The notes below the pieces were generated by a model that saw only the letters and a program-made list of their open reading frames with translations, searched no databases and was not told the origin of the DNA. From Virgibacillus_O sediminis (lineage in GTDB: Bacteria; Bacillota; Bacilli; Bacillales; Amphibacillaceae), in assembly GCF_042643265.1 (NCBI RefSeq), contig NZ_JBHRRZ010000014.1:62001-126000 (forward strand): DNA of 64,000 nt, written 5' to 3'. Made by a program: the position numbers and the translations under genes. Below are positions 51,677-60,754 of this stretch, piece after piece. Numbering within the stretch: the stretch's first letter is position 1; each line of letters begins with the position of its first letter.

Positions 51677-52255
51677 ATGCGTATTGAACGGATGTCCGAA
51701 AATCAATTTGCGATTTTTTTAACATTTGATGACTTGGTAGAAAGAGGGTTTACCAAGGAAGAGCTGTGGCACGATGCATTAAGTGTCCGGAATTTGTTTA
51801 GTGATATGCTTTATGAGGCAAGCTCCGAATTGGGATTTGAATTGGAAGGAATGCTTCTTGTTCATGTTTATTTAATGCAAGCACAGGGTATGCATGTCAT
51901 GGTAACTCAAAATTTCGAAAATCAGGAGTGGGAAGAGGATTATATTGAGATGAAAGTTACTTTGGATGAAAGTGAAGAGTTGATATTTTCCTTTGATGCC
52001 TTTGAGGATATAATACAGGTTTCCTCCTACCTATCTTCCTTGTCAATTGAGGGAGGCCAAGTCTATTTCATGGATGATTTGTACTATATGCTGCTGAGCG
52101 AAGAAGATCTCTCTCAGCAGGATAAAGAAAATGTTATTGCTGTGATGTCTGAATTCTCAATACCGAGTATTATAACTTCCCATAGGCTCAAAGAATACGG
52201 AAAGGAGATATTCAAATCGGATGCAGTGAAGGAGATCATCAAAGTCTTTTATTAA
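51677..52255 (+). CDS. ypbH: MecA-family adaptor protein YpbH
   Basis: Adaptor that delivers substrates to the ClpCP protease. 192 residues (B. subtilis YpbH 194). The N-terminal substrate-binding half starts MRIERMSENQFAIFLTFDDL then VERGF (residues 1-25). The C-terminal ClpC-binding half runs from about 105 (DAFEDIIQVSSYLSS, QVYFMDDLYYMLL). ATG 51677 follows AGAGGGGGG. Its position before glutamate dehydrogenase identifies it as the YpbH paralogue rather than MecA itself. Confidence 0.88.
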   Translation: MRIERMSENQFAIFLTFDDLVERGFTKEELWHDALSVRNLFSDMLYEASSELGFELEGMLLVHVYLMQAQGMHVMVTQNFENQEWEEDYIEMKVTLDESEELIFSFDAFEDIIQVSSYLSSLSIEGGQVYFMDDLYYMLLSEEDLSQQDKENVIAVMSEFSIPSIITSHRLKEYGKEIFKSDAVKEIIKVFY

Positions 52256-52356
52256 GCAGATAATCTAGCTGAAAAGAGATGGACGTAAGAGCAGTTATTA
52301 TGAAGGAAATGGAGTTCCAAGATCAATTTTTTGTATAAGTAAACAGTTACATTTTA

Positions 52357-52384
52357 TTGCATATTTACGGCTAAGGTGTATACT
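52357..52384 (+). promoter_or_regulatory. Candidate SigA promoter of glutamate dehydrogenase
   Basis: TTGCAT, a 16-base spacer and TATACT, 55 bases before the start codon. Confidence 0.5.
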
Positions 52385-52439
52385 AATCTCTGAGTACAGC
52401 TATATTAAAACACGTATGGATATTCTAGGAGGTAAATTC

Positions 52440-53717
52440 ATGGTAGCCGATAAAACAGCAGATTCTACCCAAGAAAATAAAACGATGGATGTTCTAAGTT
52501 CAACACGAACTGTTGTTAGAACCGCGTTGGAAAAATTGGGTTACCCTGAGGAGGTCTATGAACTATTAAAAGAACCAGTAAGGATGATGACGGTCAGAAT
52601 TCCGGTTCGAATGGATGATGGTTCAATTAAAATATTTACCGGATACCGGGCACAGCACAACGATGCTGTGGGTCCCACAAAAGGCGGAGTAAGATTCCAT
52701 CCTAACGTTACGGAAACAGAGGTAAAAGCGCTATCTATATGGATGAGTCTGAAGGCTGGGATTGTAGACCTCCCATATGGCGGGGGTAAAGGCGGCATTG
52801 TATGCGACCCTCGGGAGATGTCTTTCCGAGAATTAGAAGGAGTAAGCAGAGGTTACGTCCGGGCCATCAGTCAGATCGTCGGCCCAACCAAAGATATTCC
52901 GGCGCCGGATGTCTTCACTAACTCCCAGATTATGGCGTGGATGATGGATGAATATAGCAGAATCGATGAATTCAATAATCCTGGCTTTATCACGGGTAAA
53001 CCTATTGTGCTGGGAGGTTCACATGGAAGAGAATCTGCAACAGCCAAGGGTGTTACCATCTGTATCAATGAGGCTGCTAAAAAGAAAGGGCTTGATGTAA
53101 AAGGAGCCCGGGTTGTTGTTCAAGGTTTTGGTAACGCTGGCAGTTTCCTGTCCAAGTTCCTTCATGACGCTGGGGCCAAAATTGTGGGAATCTCTGATGC
53201 CTATGGAGCTTTACATGATCCGGATGGTCTCGATATCGATTATCTTCTGGATAGAAGAGACAGCTTCGGAACAGTGACTAAATTATTTAACAACACGATT
53301 TCCAATGAGGAGCTGTTGGAACTTGATTGTGATATTCTGGTTCCAGCTGCCGTAGAAAACCAAATCACCAAAGAAAATGCCGATAAGATAAAAGCAAGTA
53401 TCATAGTCGAAGCCGCTAATGGCCCTACCACCATGGAAGCGACGAAGATCCTCTCAGATAGAGGAATCCTTCTTGTGCCGGATGTTTTAGCTTCAGCCGG
53501 GGGAGTTACTGTTTCCTATTTTGAATGGGTTCAGAACAATCAGGGATATTACTGGACGGAAGAGGAAATATCCGAAAAGCTGAACGAAATCATGGTGAAA
53601 TCATTTAATTCCATTTATAATACTGCCCAGACTCGGAGAGTTGATATGCGGCTCGCAGCATATATGGTGGGAGTTAGAAAAATGGCGGAAGCCTCTAGGT
53701 TCCGCGGTTGGGTTTAG
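52440..53717 (+). CDS. gudB: NAD-specific glutamate dehydrogenase
   Basis: Interconverts glutamate and 2-oxoglutarate plus ammonia. 425 residues (GudB 426-427). The substrate lysines are in GPTKGGVRFHPN near 79 and LPYGGGKGGIVCDP near 115; the NAD Rossmann motif GFGNAGS lies near 230. The sequence TEVKALSIWMS shows no tandem VKA duplication of the kind that silences gudB in B. subtilis 168, so this copy should be active. ATG follows AGGAGG. The position between ypbH and ypdA argues for GudB over RocG. Confidence 0.93.
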   Translation: MVADKTADSTQENKTMDVLSSTRTVVRTALEKLGYPEEVYELLKEPVRMMTVRIPVRMDDGSIKIFTGYRAQHNDAVGPTKGGVRFHPNVTETEVKALSIWMSLKAGIVDLPYGGGKGGIVCDPREMSFRELEGVSRGYVRAISQIVGPTKDIPAPDVFTNSQIMAWMMDEYSRIDEFNNPGFITGKPIVLGGSHGRESATAKGVTICINEAAKKKGLDVKGARVVVQGFGNAGSFLSKFLHDAGAKIVGISDAYGALHDPDGLDIDYLLDRRDSFGTVTKLFNNTISNEELLELDCDILVPAAVENQITKENADKIKASIIVEAANGPTTMEATKILSDRGILLVPDVLASAGGVTVSYFEWVQNNQGYYWTEEEISEKLNEIMVKSFNSIYNTAQTRRVDMRLAAYMVGVRKMAEASRFRGWV

Positions 53718-53741
53718 GAATCGATGAATAGGATAGGCCAA

Positions 53742-53777
53742 AAAACTCTTATCTAGTTTGCCAGATAAGAGTTTTTT
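53742..53777 (+). terminator. Terminator after glutamate dehydrogenase
   Basis: AAAACTCTTATCT, an 8-base loop, AGATAAGAGTTTTTT. The stem is perfect. Confidence 0.92.
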
Positions 53778-53824
53778 CTGGTTTGATACCTAGTGAAATG
53801 TAAAAGAAAGGGAAGTGGATATTT

Positions 53825-54805
53825 TTGCAACATGAAAAAGTAATTATTGTTGGGGCTGGGCCTTGCGGGATGTCTTGTGCCATTGAGCTTCAGCAACGCG
53901 GACTGGATCCATTAATCATTGAGAAAAAAAATGTAGTAAATACAATATACAATTATCCGACACATCAGACCTTTTTCAGTTCCAGTGACAAATTGGAAAT
54001 AGGACAAGTGCCTTTCATTACGGAAAAACAAAAACCTGTAAGAAATCAAGCATTGGCTTATTATCGAACGGTGGCTCAGCGAAAGAACTTGAGAATCCGT
54101 ACATATGACGAGGTAAAGAGTATTCATAAATCCCATGGTTCTTTTCTTGTAAATACCAAAAAAGGTGAGTTTCAGGCTGATAATGTCATAATAGCAACGG
54201 GCTATTATGACCAACCCAATTTAATGGGAGTACCGGGTGAGGAGCTCGATAAAGTTATGCATTATTTTAAGGAAGCTCATCCATACTTCAATAAAAAGGT
54301 TGCTGTTATAGGAGGAAAGAACTCTGCGGTAGACGCTACTTTGGAACTTTATAAAGCGGGGGCACAGGTTACCGTGCTTTACCGAGGCAGTGAATATTCA
54401 GAAAGCATTAAACCCTGGATATTGCCCGAATTTGATTCACTGGTAAGGAAAGATGCCGTGCATATGGAATTCAATGCATCTGTAGAAAAGATTACAACAG
54501 ACGCACTGACATACACCGCGGGAGGAAAGACCACTACAATCAGCAATGACTTTGTATTTGCAATGACTGGTTATCAGCCAAACTATCAGCTTTTGAAAAA
54601 TGTAGGGATTTCCATTGACGAAGAAACCGGTGAGCCATTTTATAATAAAAACACAATGGAAACGAATGTCGCTGGCATGTTTATAGCTGGTGTAGTAGCA
54701 GCAGGTTATAACAACAATAAGATTTTCATTGAAAACGGACGATTTCATGGAGGTTTCATTGCTGAAACGATCACTAGTAGGCTAAATGCCCAACATAAAT
54801 TATAA
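53825..54805 (+). CDS. ypdA: Bacillithiol disulfide reductase (YpdA/Bdr)
   Basis: FAD/NADPH flavoenzyme that reduces bacillithiol disulfide, regenerating the thiol used by bacilliredoxins. 326 residues. The FAD motif VGAGPCGMSCA (residues 8-18) includes the catalytic-type cysteine near 13, and the NADPH motif IGGKNSAVDAT lies near 162. A second FAD contact AGMFIAGVVAAG is near 283. It starts at TTG 53825, matching the family N-terminus. BrxB, which depends on this pathway, is encoded at 3410-3841. Confidence 0.93.
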   Translation: MQHEKVIIVGAGPCGMSCAIELQQRGLDPLIIEKKNVVNTIYNYPTHQTFFSSSDKLEIGQVPFITEKQKPVRNQALAYYRTVAQRKNLRIRTYDEVKSIHKSHGSFLVNTKKGEFQADNVIIATGYYDQPNLMGVPGEELDKVMHYFKEAHPYFNKKVAVIGGKNSAVDATLELYKAGAQVTVLYRGSEYSESIKPWILPEFDSLVRKDAVHMEFNASVEKITTDALTYTAGGKTTTISNDFVFAMTGYQPNYQLLKNVGISIDEETGEPFYNKNTMETNVAGMFIAGVVAAGYNNNKIFIENGRFHGGFIAETITSRLNAQHKL

Positions 54806-54806
54806 G

Positions 54807-54836
54807 AAAGAGACAGCTGTAACCAGCTGTCTCTTT
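54807..54836. terminator. Bidirectional terminator ypdA / asparaginase
   Basis: AAAGAGACAGCTG-TAAC-CAGCTGTCTCTTT, a perfect 13-bp stem between convergent genes. Confidence 0.88.
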
Positions 54837-54838
54837 AG

Positions 54839-55804
54839 CTATTCCAAAAAAGATTTTTGAAGAACAGAAAAATCTTGCGTATGTTCTAATTCTATCAAAA
54901 GTTTTATTCTCGCTTTGGGGCCTGTCAAGCCATTCGAAAAAATAACTCCCATATCACGCAAATTCCTTCCGCCACCTGGATAACCGTAAATTGGCTGAAC
55001 TACACCTTGATAACTACGTGAGACCAGCACAACTGGTATACCTCGATCTATCATGCTTTTTAGCGGATCAACTGTCTCCCTGGGCAGATTCCCCTGTCCA
55101 AATGCTTCAATGACCAGGCCATCGAGGTTTGTCTTTAATACAGCTTCGAGAATCTGGTGATCCATTCCTGCATATGCCTTTAACAACAGAACTTGCTTGG
55201 ATATGTTGCTGACCGGCTTGGTCTTTTTCGGGAAAGTAGGGTGGTGGAAGAGAACTGATTCTTTTGTGATACCGCCTATAGGTCCTTGTTGAGGACTTTT
55301 AAATGTTGCAACATTGCTTGTGGAGGTCTTAGTGACATTTGCTGCCGTATGGATTTCATCATTCATGACTACCAAGATGCCTTTTCCGGTGGCATTCTGA
55401 TCCGCAGCCACTCTTACAGCGCTGATGAGGTTATATAACGCATCAGATCCAATTTCATTGCTGGATCTCATGGCACCGGTCAAAATTACCGGTTTATTGG
55501 TATCGACAACCAAGTCCAAGAAATAAGCTGTTTCCTCCAGTGTATCTGTTCCATGGGTGATAACCACTCCATCAAAATGACGGGTATTCCTTTCCACCGT
55601 CTGTGCCAGTTGAAGCATATGTCTTGGAGTTATCTGCGGAGAAGGAAGATCAAATGCCATGATTTCATCAATATTTGCTGTATTTCGGAAATGCTCGGCA
55701 ACATCTGTTAAGGGATGTTTCCCTGTACGGTTTACTTCTCCAGTTTCTTTATTTTCAAGCATAGAGATGGTGCCGCCGGTGTGGATTATAAGGATGTTTT
55801 TCAT
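54839..55804 (-). CDS. ansA: L-asparaginase
   Basis: Hydrolyses asparagine to aspartate and ammonia. 321 residues, no signal peptide, so cytosolic. The nucleophile threonine is in HTGGTISM near residue 9-13, and the second triad part VVITHGTDTLEETAYFLDL near 86-104. Later TGAMRSSNEIGSDALYNL contributes the substrate loop. ATG 55804 has TTGGTGA upstream on the minus strand; the frame continues 11 codons further back without a good site. It is a single gene, divergent from prsW and close to glutamate metabolism genes. Confidence 0.9.
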   Translation of the reverse strand: MKNILIIHTGGTISMLENKETGEVNRTGKHPLTDVAEHFRNTANIDEIMAFDLPSPQITPRHMLQLAQTVERNTRHFDGVVITHGTDTLEETAYFLDLVVDTNKPVILTGAMRSSNEIGSDALYNLISAVRVAADQNATGKGILVVMNDEIHTAANVTKTSTSNVATFKSPQQGPIGGITKESVLFHHPTFPKKTKPVSNISKQVLLLKAYAGMDHQILEAVLKTNLDGLVIEAFGQGNLPRETVDPLKSMIDRGIPVVLVSRSYQGVVQPIYGYPGGGRNLRDMGVIFSNGLTGPKARIKLLIELEHTQDFSVLQKSFLE

Positions 55805-55891
55805 ACTAATCACCAATTTCTTTCTAGTTATTTTCATTACTTGACCTTAATGATACGATAAATAAAACGTGGATGGAAAGAGGTTTGTGAA

Positions 55892-56560
55892 ATGTTTGCT
55901 ATATTTTCCGCTGGATTGGCACCCGTGATGGCTTTAATGTCTTTTTTTTATTTGAAGGACCGTTTTTCCGATCCACTGTTTCTTATATTTCGAACATTTA
56001 TATATGGTGCTTTACTTGTTTTTCCTATTATGTTCATCAAATACGTATTGGAAACAGAAGCAATAAGTGACAGCAGACTGGTTCATTCGTACTTATATGT
56101 GGCTCTCTTAGAAGAATTCTTTAAATGGTTTATTTTTGTCTATACCATTTACCATCATTCTGAGTTTGACGAACATTATGACGGCATTGTTTACGGGGTT
56201 GCTATCAGCCTGGGTTTTGCCTCTGTGGAAAATATTCTTTACCTTATTACTAACGGTGTCGAATATGCGGTTGTGAGAGCTGTCTTTCCCGTATCATCCC
56301 ATGCCTTATTTGGCGTCATCATGGGATATCATTTTGGCATAGCAAAAGTATTGAAACGCAAAGAAAATAGGAATATTGCCTTAGCTTTATTTCTCCCTTT
56401 CATATTGCATGGAACGTATAATTATATATTGGAAACTTTAACGAGCAACTGGTTGGTTCTACTAGCCCCTTTTATGGTAGTTCTATGGATTATCGCTTTA
56501 AGAAGGGTAAAATCTGCAACTACGGACCAATCAATCAACCTTACCGGCCGGCATCCTTAA
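55892..56560 (+). CDS. prsW: Intramembrane metalloprotease PrsW
   Basis: Membrane protease that makes the first cut in the anti-sigma factor RsiW in B. subtilis, leading to SigW activation under envelope stress. 222 residues (B. subtilis 218). Conserved residues are the EE pair in ALLEEFFKW near 71, ASVENILYL near 111 and the histidines in SSHALFGVIMGYHFG near 130-147. About seven hydrophobic segments. ATG follows GAAAGAGG. A terminator overlaps its stop codon. Confidence 0.92.
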   Translation: MFAIFSAGLAPVMALMSFFYLKDRFSDPLFLIFRTFIYGALLVFPIMFIKYVLETEAISDSRLVHSYLYVALLEEFFKWFIFVYTIYHHSEFDEHYDGIVYGVAISLGFASVENILYLITNGVEYAVVRAVFPVSSHALFGVIMGYHFGIAKVLKRKENRNIALALFLPFILHGTYNYILETLTSNWLVLLAPFMVVLWIIALRRVKSATTDQSINLTGRHP

Positions 56561-56576
56561 ATGCCGCCGGTTTTTT
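56543..56576 (+). terminator. Terminator overlapping the prsW stop
   Basis: ACCGGCCGGCAT pairs with ATGCCGCCGGT (one bulged C), followed by TTTTTT. The prsW stop codon lies in the loop. Confidence 0.88.
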
Positions 56577-56654
56577 ATTTGGAGGGGTATAAAAATGAAG
56601 GTTTCACAGAAATTAGTAGTTGAGAGACATTTATTAAGATAATGAATAAAAAAG

Positions 56655-56683
56655 GCTTATATCCTAAAAATAGTACCATAATA
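56655..56683 (+). promoter_or_regulatory. Candidate SigG promoter of sleB-ypeB
   Basis: GCTTA (4 of 5 to GHATR), a 17-base spacer and CATAATA (a full match to CATNHTA), 25 bases before sleB. sleB is expressed in the forespore under SigG in B. subtilis. Confidence 0.58.
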
Positions 56684-56708
56684 AAATGCAAACGCAGGAG
56701 GATTCAAT

Positions 56709-57542
56709 ATGACCTATAAGAAGCTGGCATGTATCAGTATGATTTTGTGTTTTATCTTTATAGGATTGCAAACCTCACATCCAATGAAAGAAGCAGGCGC
56801 TTTCAGCGAACAAGTAATTCAACAGGGTGCCATTGGGGACGATGTGATAGAGCTGCAATCCAGATTACAATATCTAGGCTTTTATAATGGCCAGATAGAT
56901 GGTGTGTTCGGTTGGGGCACTTATTGGGCACTCCGTAATTTCCAATATGAATTTGGATTGGAAATAGACGGTTTGGCAGGACCCACTACGAAAGAAAAGC
57001 TTGTATCTGCAAGTGAGTACGATGAGGCGTATGTAAAGGAACAAATGAACCAAGGAAGGAAATTCACCCATTATGGCGGCACGGAAAACCAATCTCAGCA
57101 AGCGCAAGATGGTGCCGGGCAGGATACGGGAGCTCAAGGAGATCAGGGTGGGACCGATACGGCGGCGGTCAATGTTCCCCAAGGGTATTCTCAAAATGAT
57201 ATACAGTTAATGGCTAATGCGGTATACGGGGAAGCCCGAGGAGAGCCGTATGAGGGACAGGTTGCCGTGGCAGCTGTTATTTTAAACCGGGTGGAGAGCT
57301 CCACTTTTCCAAATACAGTCTCCGGTGTGATTTTTGAACCAAGGGCCTTCACAGCAGTTGCAGATGGACAGATTTGGCTTACACCAAATGAAAGGGCAAA
57401 AGAAGCTGTCCTAGATGCTATCAATGGCTGGGATCCTTCAGGAAATGCTGAGTATTACTTTAATCCTGATACAGCAACCTCCGGATGGATATGGACCAGG
57501 CCGCAAATCAAAAAAATAGGTAAACATATATTCTGCAAATAG
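56709..57542 (+). CDS. sleB: Spore cortex-lytic enzyme SleB
   Basis: Lytic transglycosylase that degrades cortex peptidoglycan during germination. 277 residues (B. subtilis 305; the shorter length is in the linker). Signal peptide about 1-32; peptidoglycan-binding repeat about 40-97 (GDDVIELQSRLQYLGFYNGQ, DGVFGWGTYWALRNFQ); a Gln/Gly/Asp-rich linker; then the hydrolase domain from about 162 with the catalytic glutamate in AVYGEARGEPYEGQVAVAA near 172. ATG follows GCAGGAGG. It forms a two-gene operon with ypeB, 15 bases apart. Confidence 0.95.
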   Translation: MTYKKLACISMILCFIFIGLQTSHPMKEAGAFSEQVIQQGAIGDDVIELQSRLQYLGFYNGQIDGVFGWGTYWALRNFQYEFGLEIDGLAGPTTKEKLVSASEYDEAYVKEQMNQGRKFTHYGGTENQSQQAQDGAGQDTGAQGDQGGTDTAAVNVPQGYSQNDIQLMANAVYGEARGEPYEGQVAVAAVILNRVESSTFPNTVSGVIFEPRAFTAVADGQIWLTPNERAKEAVLDAINGWDPSGNAEYYFNPDTATSGWIWTRPQIKKIGKHIFCK

Positions 57543-57557
57543 AAAGGTGGGACCAAC

Positions 57558-58949
57558 ATGATCAGGTGGATTATCATAGCAGTATTAACAGCTGGTATAG
57601 CCGGTACAGCCTTCTGGGGGTATCAAGAACATCAGGAAAAGAATGCAATATTAATACAGGCAGAAAATAGCTACCAGCGTGCATTCCACGAACTTACTTA
57701 CCGAATGGACCTATTAAACGATGAAATAGGTACAGCGGTAGCAATGAACTCCCCGACCAAACTGTCGCCGCAATTGGTGGATATCTGGAGGCTGACTTCG
57801 GAGGCATTGTCAGATGTAGGGCAACTCCCTCTTGGATTGCTGCCGTTCAATAAAACGGAAGAGTTTCTTTCCGATATCGGTGACTTCACCTACCGAACTG
57901 CGGTGAGGGACTTGGAAAATGACCCGTTAACAGAAGAGGAATCAAAGCTTCTGAAAGAACTTTACCAACAATCAGGGGAAATTAAGAATGAACTAAGGCA
58001 AGTCCAGCATGTGGCATTAGAGAATAATTTACGTTGGATGGATGTTCAAATGGCATTAGCAGACGAGGGAGAGCCGGCGGATAATACGATTATTGATGGA
58101 CTAAAAACCGTAGACAAAGCCGCAGGGGAATTCTCCGAAAGCAATGCAAATTCCTCCATAACGGGGGTTTCTACTCGCGAGCATGAGTATAAATACTTGA
58201 ATGGCGAAAAGATAGATGAGGATGAGGCCTTAAAGAGGGCAAGAGATATTTTTGCAGCAGATAAAGAAGAAAACTTAACTATTACCCGTACTGGAGATGG
58301 AGCAGATATACCAATGTACAGCCTTTCCTACCGTAATGAGGAGAAAAACGGCTATATGGATATGTCGGTGCAGGGAGGATATCCTTTAACAGTTTTAGTA
58401 GACAGGCCAATCCAAGAGAAAAAACTGAGCCTGCATGAAGGGATGGAGAAAGCTGAGGAATATATTAATCAGTTCGGTTTTGAGAATATGACGGTATTCC
58501 AAAGCAGTGAATACAATAATATCGGGGTATATTCTTTCCTCTATATGGAAGATGACGTGCGGATATACCCAGATTCGATGGAAGTAAAAGTTGCCTTGGA
58601 TAATGGGGATATTGTAGGGTTTACCGCTCAGAACTATTTCATGAACCATACAGACAGAGGTTTGGAAGAGCCGGAAATTTCTATGGAAGAGGCCAAAGCA
58701 GAGGTGAATCCTGGGGTGGATATTCAAGAGGAGTTCTTGTCTGTTATTGAAAACGACCTTGGAGAAGAAGTATTAACTTACGAATTCCTCGGTGTCTTAG
58801 ACAATGAAACCTATAGGATATTCATCAATGCCATGGATGGCAGCGAAGAGAAAGTGGAAAAATTGGATGGCAAGGAAATTAATTATGCGTTAGATAACGC
58901 AGGTGTAGGATCGCGGTTGGCTATGTCCGGATTTAATATAGACAGTTAA
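57558..58949 (+). CDS. ypeB: Germination protein YpeB
   Basis: Needed to place and stabilise SleB in the spore. 463 residues (B. subtilis 450). An N-terminal membrane anchor/signal (IIIAVLTAGIAGTAFWGY, residues 4-21) is followed by a helical N-terminal domain (about 30-200) and three PepSY-like beta domains in the C-terminal half (for example EKLSLHEGMEKAEEYI-like at about 290 and ISMEEAKAEVNPGVDI near 375). ATG follows AAAGGTGGG. Co-transcribed with sleB. Confidence 0.95.
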   Translation: MIRWIIIAVLTAGIAGTAFWGYQEHQEKNAILIQAENSYQRAFHELTYRMDLLNDEIGTAVAMNSPTKLSPQLVDIWRLTSEALSDVGQLPLGLLPFNKTEEFLSDIGDFTYRTAVRDLENDPLTEEESKLLKELYQQSGEIKNELRQVQHVALENNLRWMDVQMALADEGEPADNTIIDGLKTVDKAAGEFSESNANSSITGVSTREHEYKYLNGEKIDEDEALKRARDIFAADKEENLTITRTGDGADIPMYSLSYRNEEKNGYMDMSVQGGYPLTVLVDRPIQEKKLSLHEGMEKAEEYINQFGFENMTVFQSSEYNNIGVYSFLYMEDDVRIYPDSMEVKVALDNGDIVGFTAQNYFMNHTDRGLEEPEISMEEAKAEVNPGVDIQEEFLSVIENDLGEEVLTYEFLGVLDNETYRIFINAMDGSEEKVEKLDGKEINYALDNAGVGSRLAMSGFNIDS

Positions 58950-59111
58950 AGGAATACGACCCTTCAATTAGGGACATGCCGCCATTTCCTCTTGTCTAAT
59001 TGCAGTGGGCCTTCCAGTAGAATTTTGAGTCGACGCTGAGTTATTGATATCTTTCTCGTGTGACTTCTGTTAGCCAGTAACCTGTTTGTGAATGGAAGGT
59101 AGCCAAAAATT

Positions 59112-59147
59112 AAAAAAGAGAGGGCCTAGCGCCTTTCTCTTTTTTTA
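59112..59147 (+). terminator. Terminator after ypeB
   Basis: AAAAAGAGAGGGC and GCGCCTTTCTCTTTTTTT form a stem with small internal mismatches. The preceding gap 58950-59111 shows no gene. Confidence 0.78.
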
Positions 59148-59207
59148 CTTTTCTGTAATAATGGGTATATCGAATCATTTCCAAATGTTGGGCCAGGGGG
59201 GTCAATC

Positions 59208-59855
59208 ATGAAAATAGGAACATTTCTTACACTTGAATACAATTCGGCAGAAGGAGAACCGGAAGATTACTACTGTAAGCTCATTGATGCAGATGAAGAG
59301 AATTTATATATAGATTATCCCATCAGAATGGAAACAAAGAGAACATCTATCTTTCCGAGGGGTGCTGCTTTCCTAGCAACATATAAGGGTGGAGATGACT
59401 GCATTTACCAATTCTCAACTGAAATTATTGCAAAAGTAAACCGGAATGTTCCTGCCATTTCCATTAAGAAACCATTGACGGTCAAGAGGATACAGAGGAG
59501 GGAATTTGTAAGAGTAGAAGCAGCTGCCGATATGGCTGTCCATATATTGGGAAAGGAAAATAACACTTTTGTTACAGTAACTGGTGATATTAGTGGTGGA
59601 GGCGTTTCTTTCTTTTTGCCTAAGAATGTACATTTGGATGCCGGACAGACACTAGACATTTGTATTGTCTTAATTAATGGTTCTGGCCACAAATATATTC
59701 GTACCAACGCCGAAGTAGTCCATTCAAGAACTGATCATGAGGGTGTCACTACCTCCTCAGCCAAGTTTACCTCTATCCACCCGGCAGATCAGCAGGAAAT
59801 TATTCGCTTCTGTTTTGAAAAGCAACGGGAGACAAGAAAAAAAGAACTACTCTAA
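59208..59855 (+). CDS. motI: PilZ-domain c-di-GMP receptor (YpfA/MotI-like flagellar brake)
   Basis: 215-residue protein with an N-terminal YcgR-like beta domain (about 1-95) and a C-terminal PilZ domain. The c-di-GMP-binding signatures RIQRREFVRVEA (near 95-106) and TGDISGGGVSF (near 126-136) are complete. The B. subtilis homologue (217 residues) binds MotA when c-di-GMP is high and stops flagellar rotation; the same role is inferred here. ATG follows CCAGGGGGG. It lies just before cmk, as in B. subtilis. Confidence 0.9.
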   Translation: MKIGTFLTLEYNSAEGEPEDYYCKLIDADEENLYIDYPIRMETKRTSIFPRGAAFLATYKGGDDCIYQFSTEIIAKVNRNVPAISIKKPLTVKRIQRREFVRVEAAADMAVHILGKENNTFVTVTGDISGGGVSFFLPKNVHLDAGQTLDICIVLINGSGHKYIRTNAEVVHSRTDHEGVTTSSAKFTSIHPADQQEIIRFCFEKQRETRKKELL

Positions 59856-59955
59856 AAATCCCCATGCAATTTTTAGTTGGCTTTTAGTTGTTATAGTAGA
59901 AATTATACTATTCTCTAACAGGTATGTTATTATTTAAAAGGAGCATATTAAACAG

Positions 59956-59985
59956 AAACTTGGCAATGAAACGCCAAGTTTTTTA
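59956..59985 (+). terminator. Terminator between the PilZ gene and cmk
   Basis: AACTTGGC, an 8-base loop, GCCAAGTTTTTT. Confidence 0.82.
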
Positions 59986-60031
59986 CGTGCTAAATCAATT
60001 TCTTGTATAGTGAGAGGAATGAAGCAGAGCA

Positions 60032-60721
60032 ATGAACCAGAGAGAAATAGCGATAGCAATTGATGGCCCTGCAGCTGCGGGAAAAAGTACGGTGGCAAAA
60101 ATGGTGGCTGAAAGGCTAAGATATTTATACATAGACACAGGAGCAATGTATCGTGCGTTGACATTGAAAGCTCTCCGGGATAGGGTTCATCTGGAAGGAG
60201 AAAGCGGTCTTGTAGAACTTCTTGACCAAACGTCCATCGCGTTAAGGCAAAGTGACAATGGACAGGTCGTTCTGTTAGATGGTCTTGATGTAACATTAGA
60301 TATACGTACAAATGAAGTGACAAATAATGTCTCGTTTATAGCAAAACACCCGAAAGTAAGGGAAGAAATGGTAAGAAGGCAGCAAGAGTTGGCATCCAAT
60401 CGTAGTGTAGTAATGGACGGAAGGGATATCGGCACGCATGTCCTCCCGGATGCCGAGGTGAAAATTTTTCTTGTTGCCACTGTGGAGGAAAGGGCCAAAC
60501 GGCGATATGAAGAAAATCTTCAAAAAGGCTTTATGTCCAATATGGAGGAATTGAAATCAGAAATCGCCCAAAGAGATCAGATAGACTCTGAAAGGGACGC
60601 CTCTCCATTAATAAAGGCTCCTGATGCACGGGAGATCGATACCACCTCTTTAACCATCGAACAGGTGGCTGAACGAATACTTGAAGAGGCTTCCCAAGCA
60701 ATTGCACAACAAGAGCGATGA
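60032..60721 (+). CDS. cmk: Cytidylate kinase
   Basis: Phosphorylates CMP and dCMP to the diphosphates. 229 residues. P-loop IDGPAAAGKSTVAKM near residues 10-24; the CMP-binding YIDTGAMYRALT near 36-47; MDGRDIGTHVLPDA near 130-143; and the lid arginines in VEERAKRRYEE near 150. ATG 60032 begins MNQREIAIAIDGP, as in the family, though the ribosome site is modest. It is followed by plsC and ypfD. Confidence 0.96.
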   Translation: MNQREIAIAIDGPAAAGKSTVAKMVAERLRYLYIDTGAMYRALTLKALRDRVHLEGESGLVELLDQTSIALRQSDNGQVVLLDGLDVTLDIRTNEVTNNVSFIAKHPKVREEMVRRQQELASNRSVVMDGRDIGTHVLPDAEVKIFLVATVEERAKRRYEENLQKGFMSNMEELKSEIAQRDQIDSERDASPLIKAPDAREIDTTSLTIEQVAERILEEASQAIAQQER

Positions 60722-60754
60722 TAGCAGCCAAATCATAAAAAGGGAGGTACGAAG

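Noticed and set aside
52440..53717. Cryptic gudB allele with a tandem repeat
   Set aside because: The TEVKALSIWMS region carries no duplicated VKA codons, so the gene should be active.
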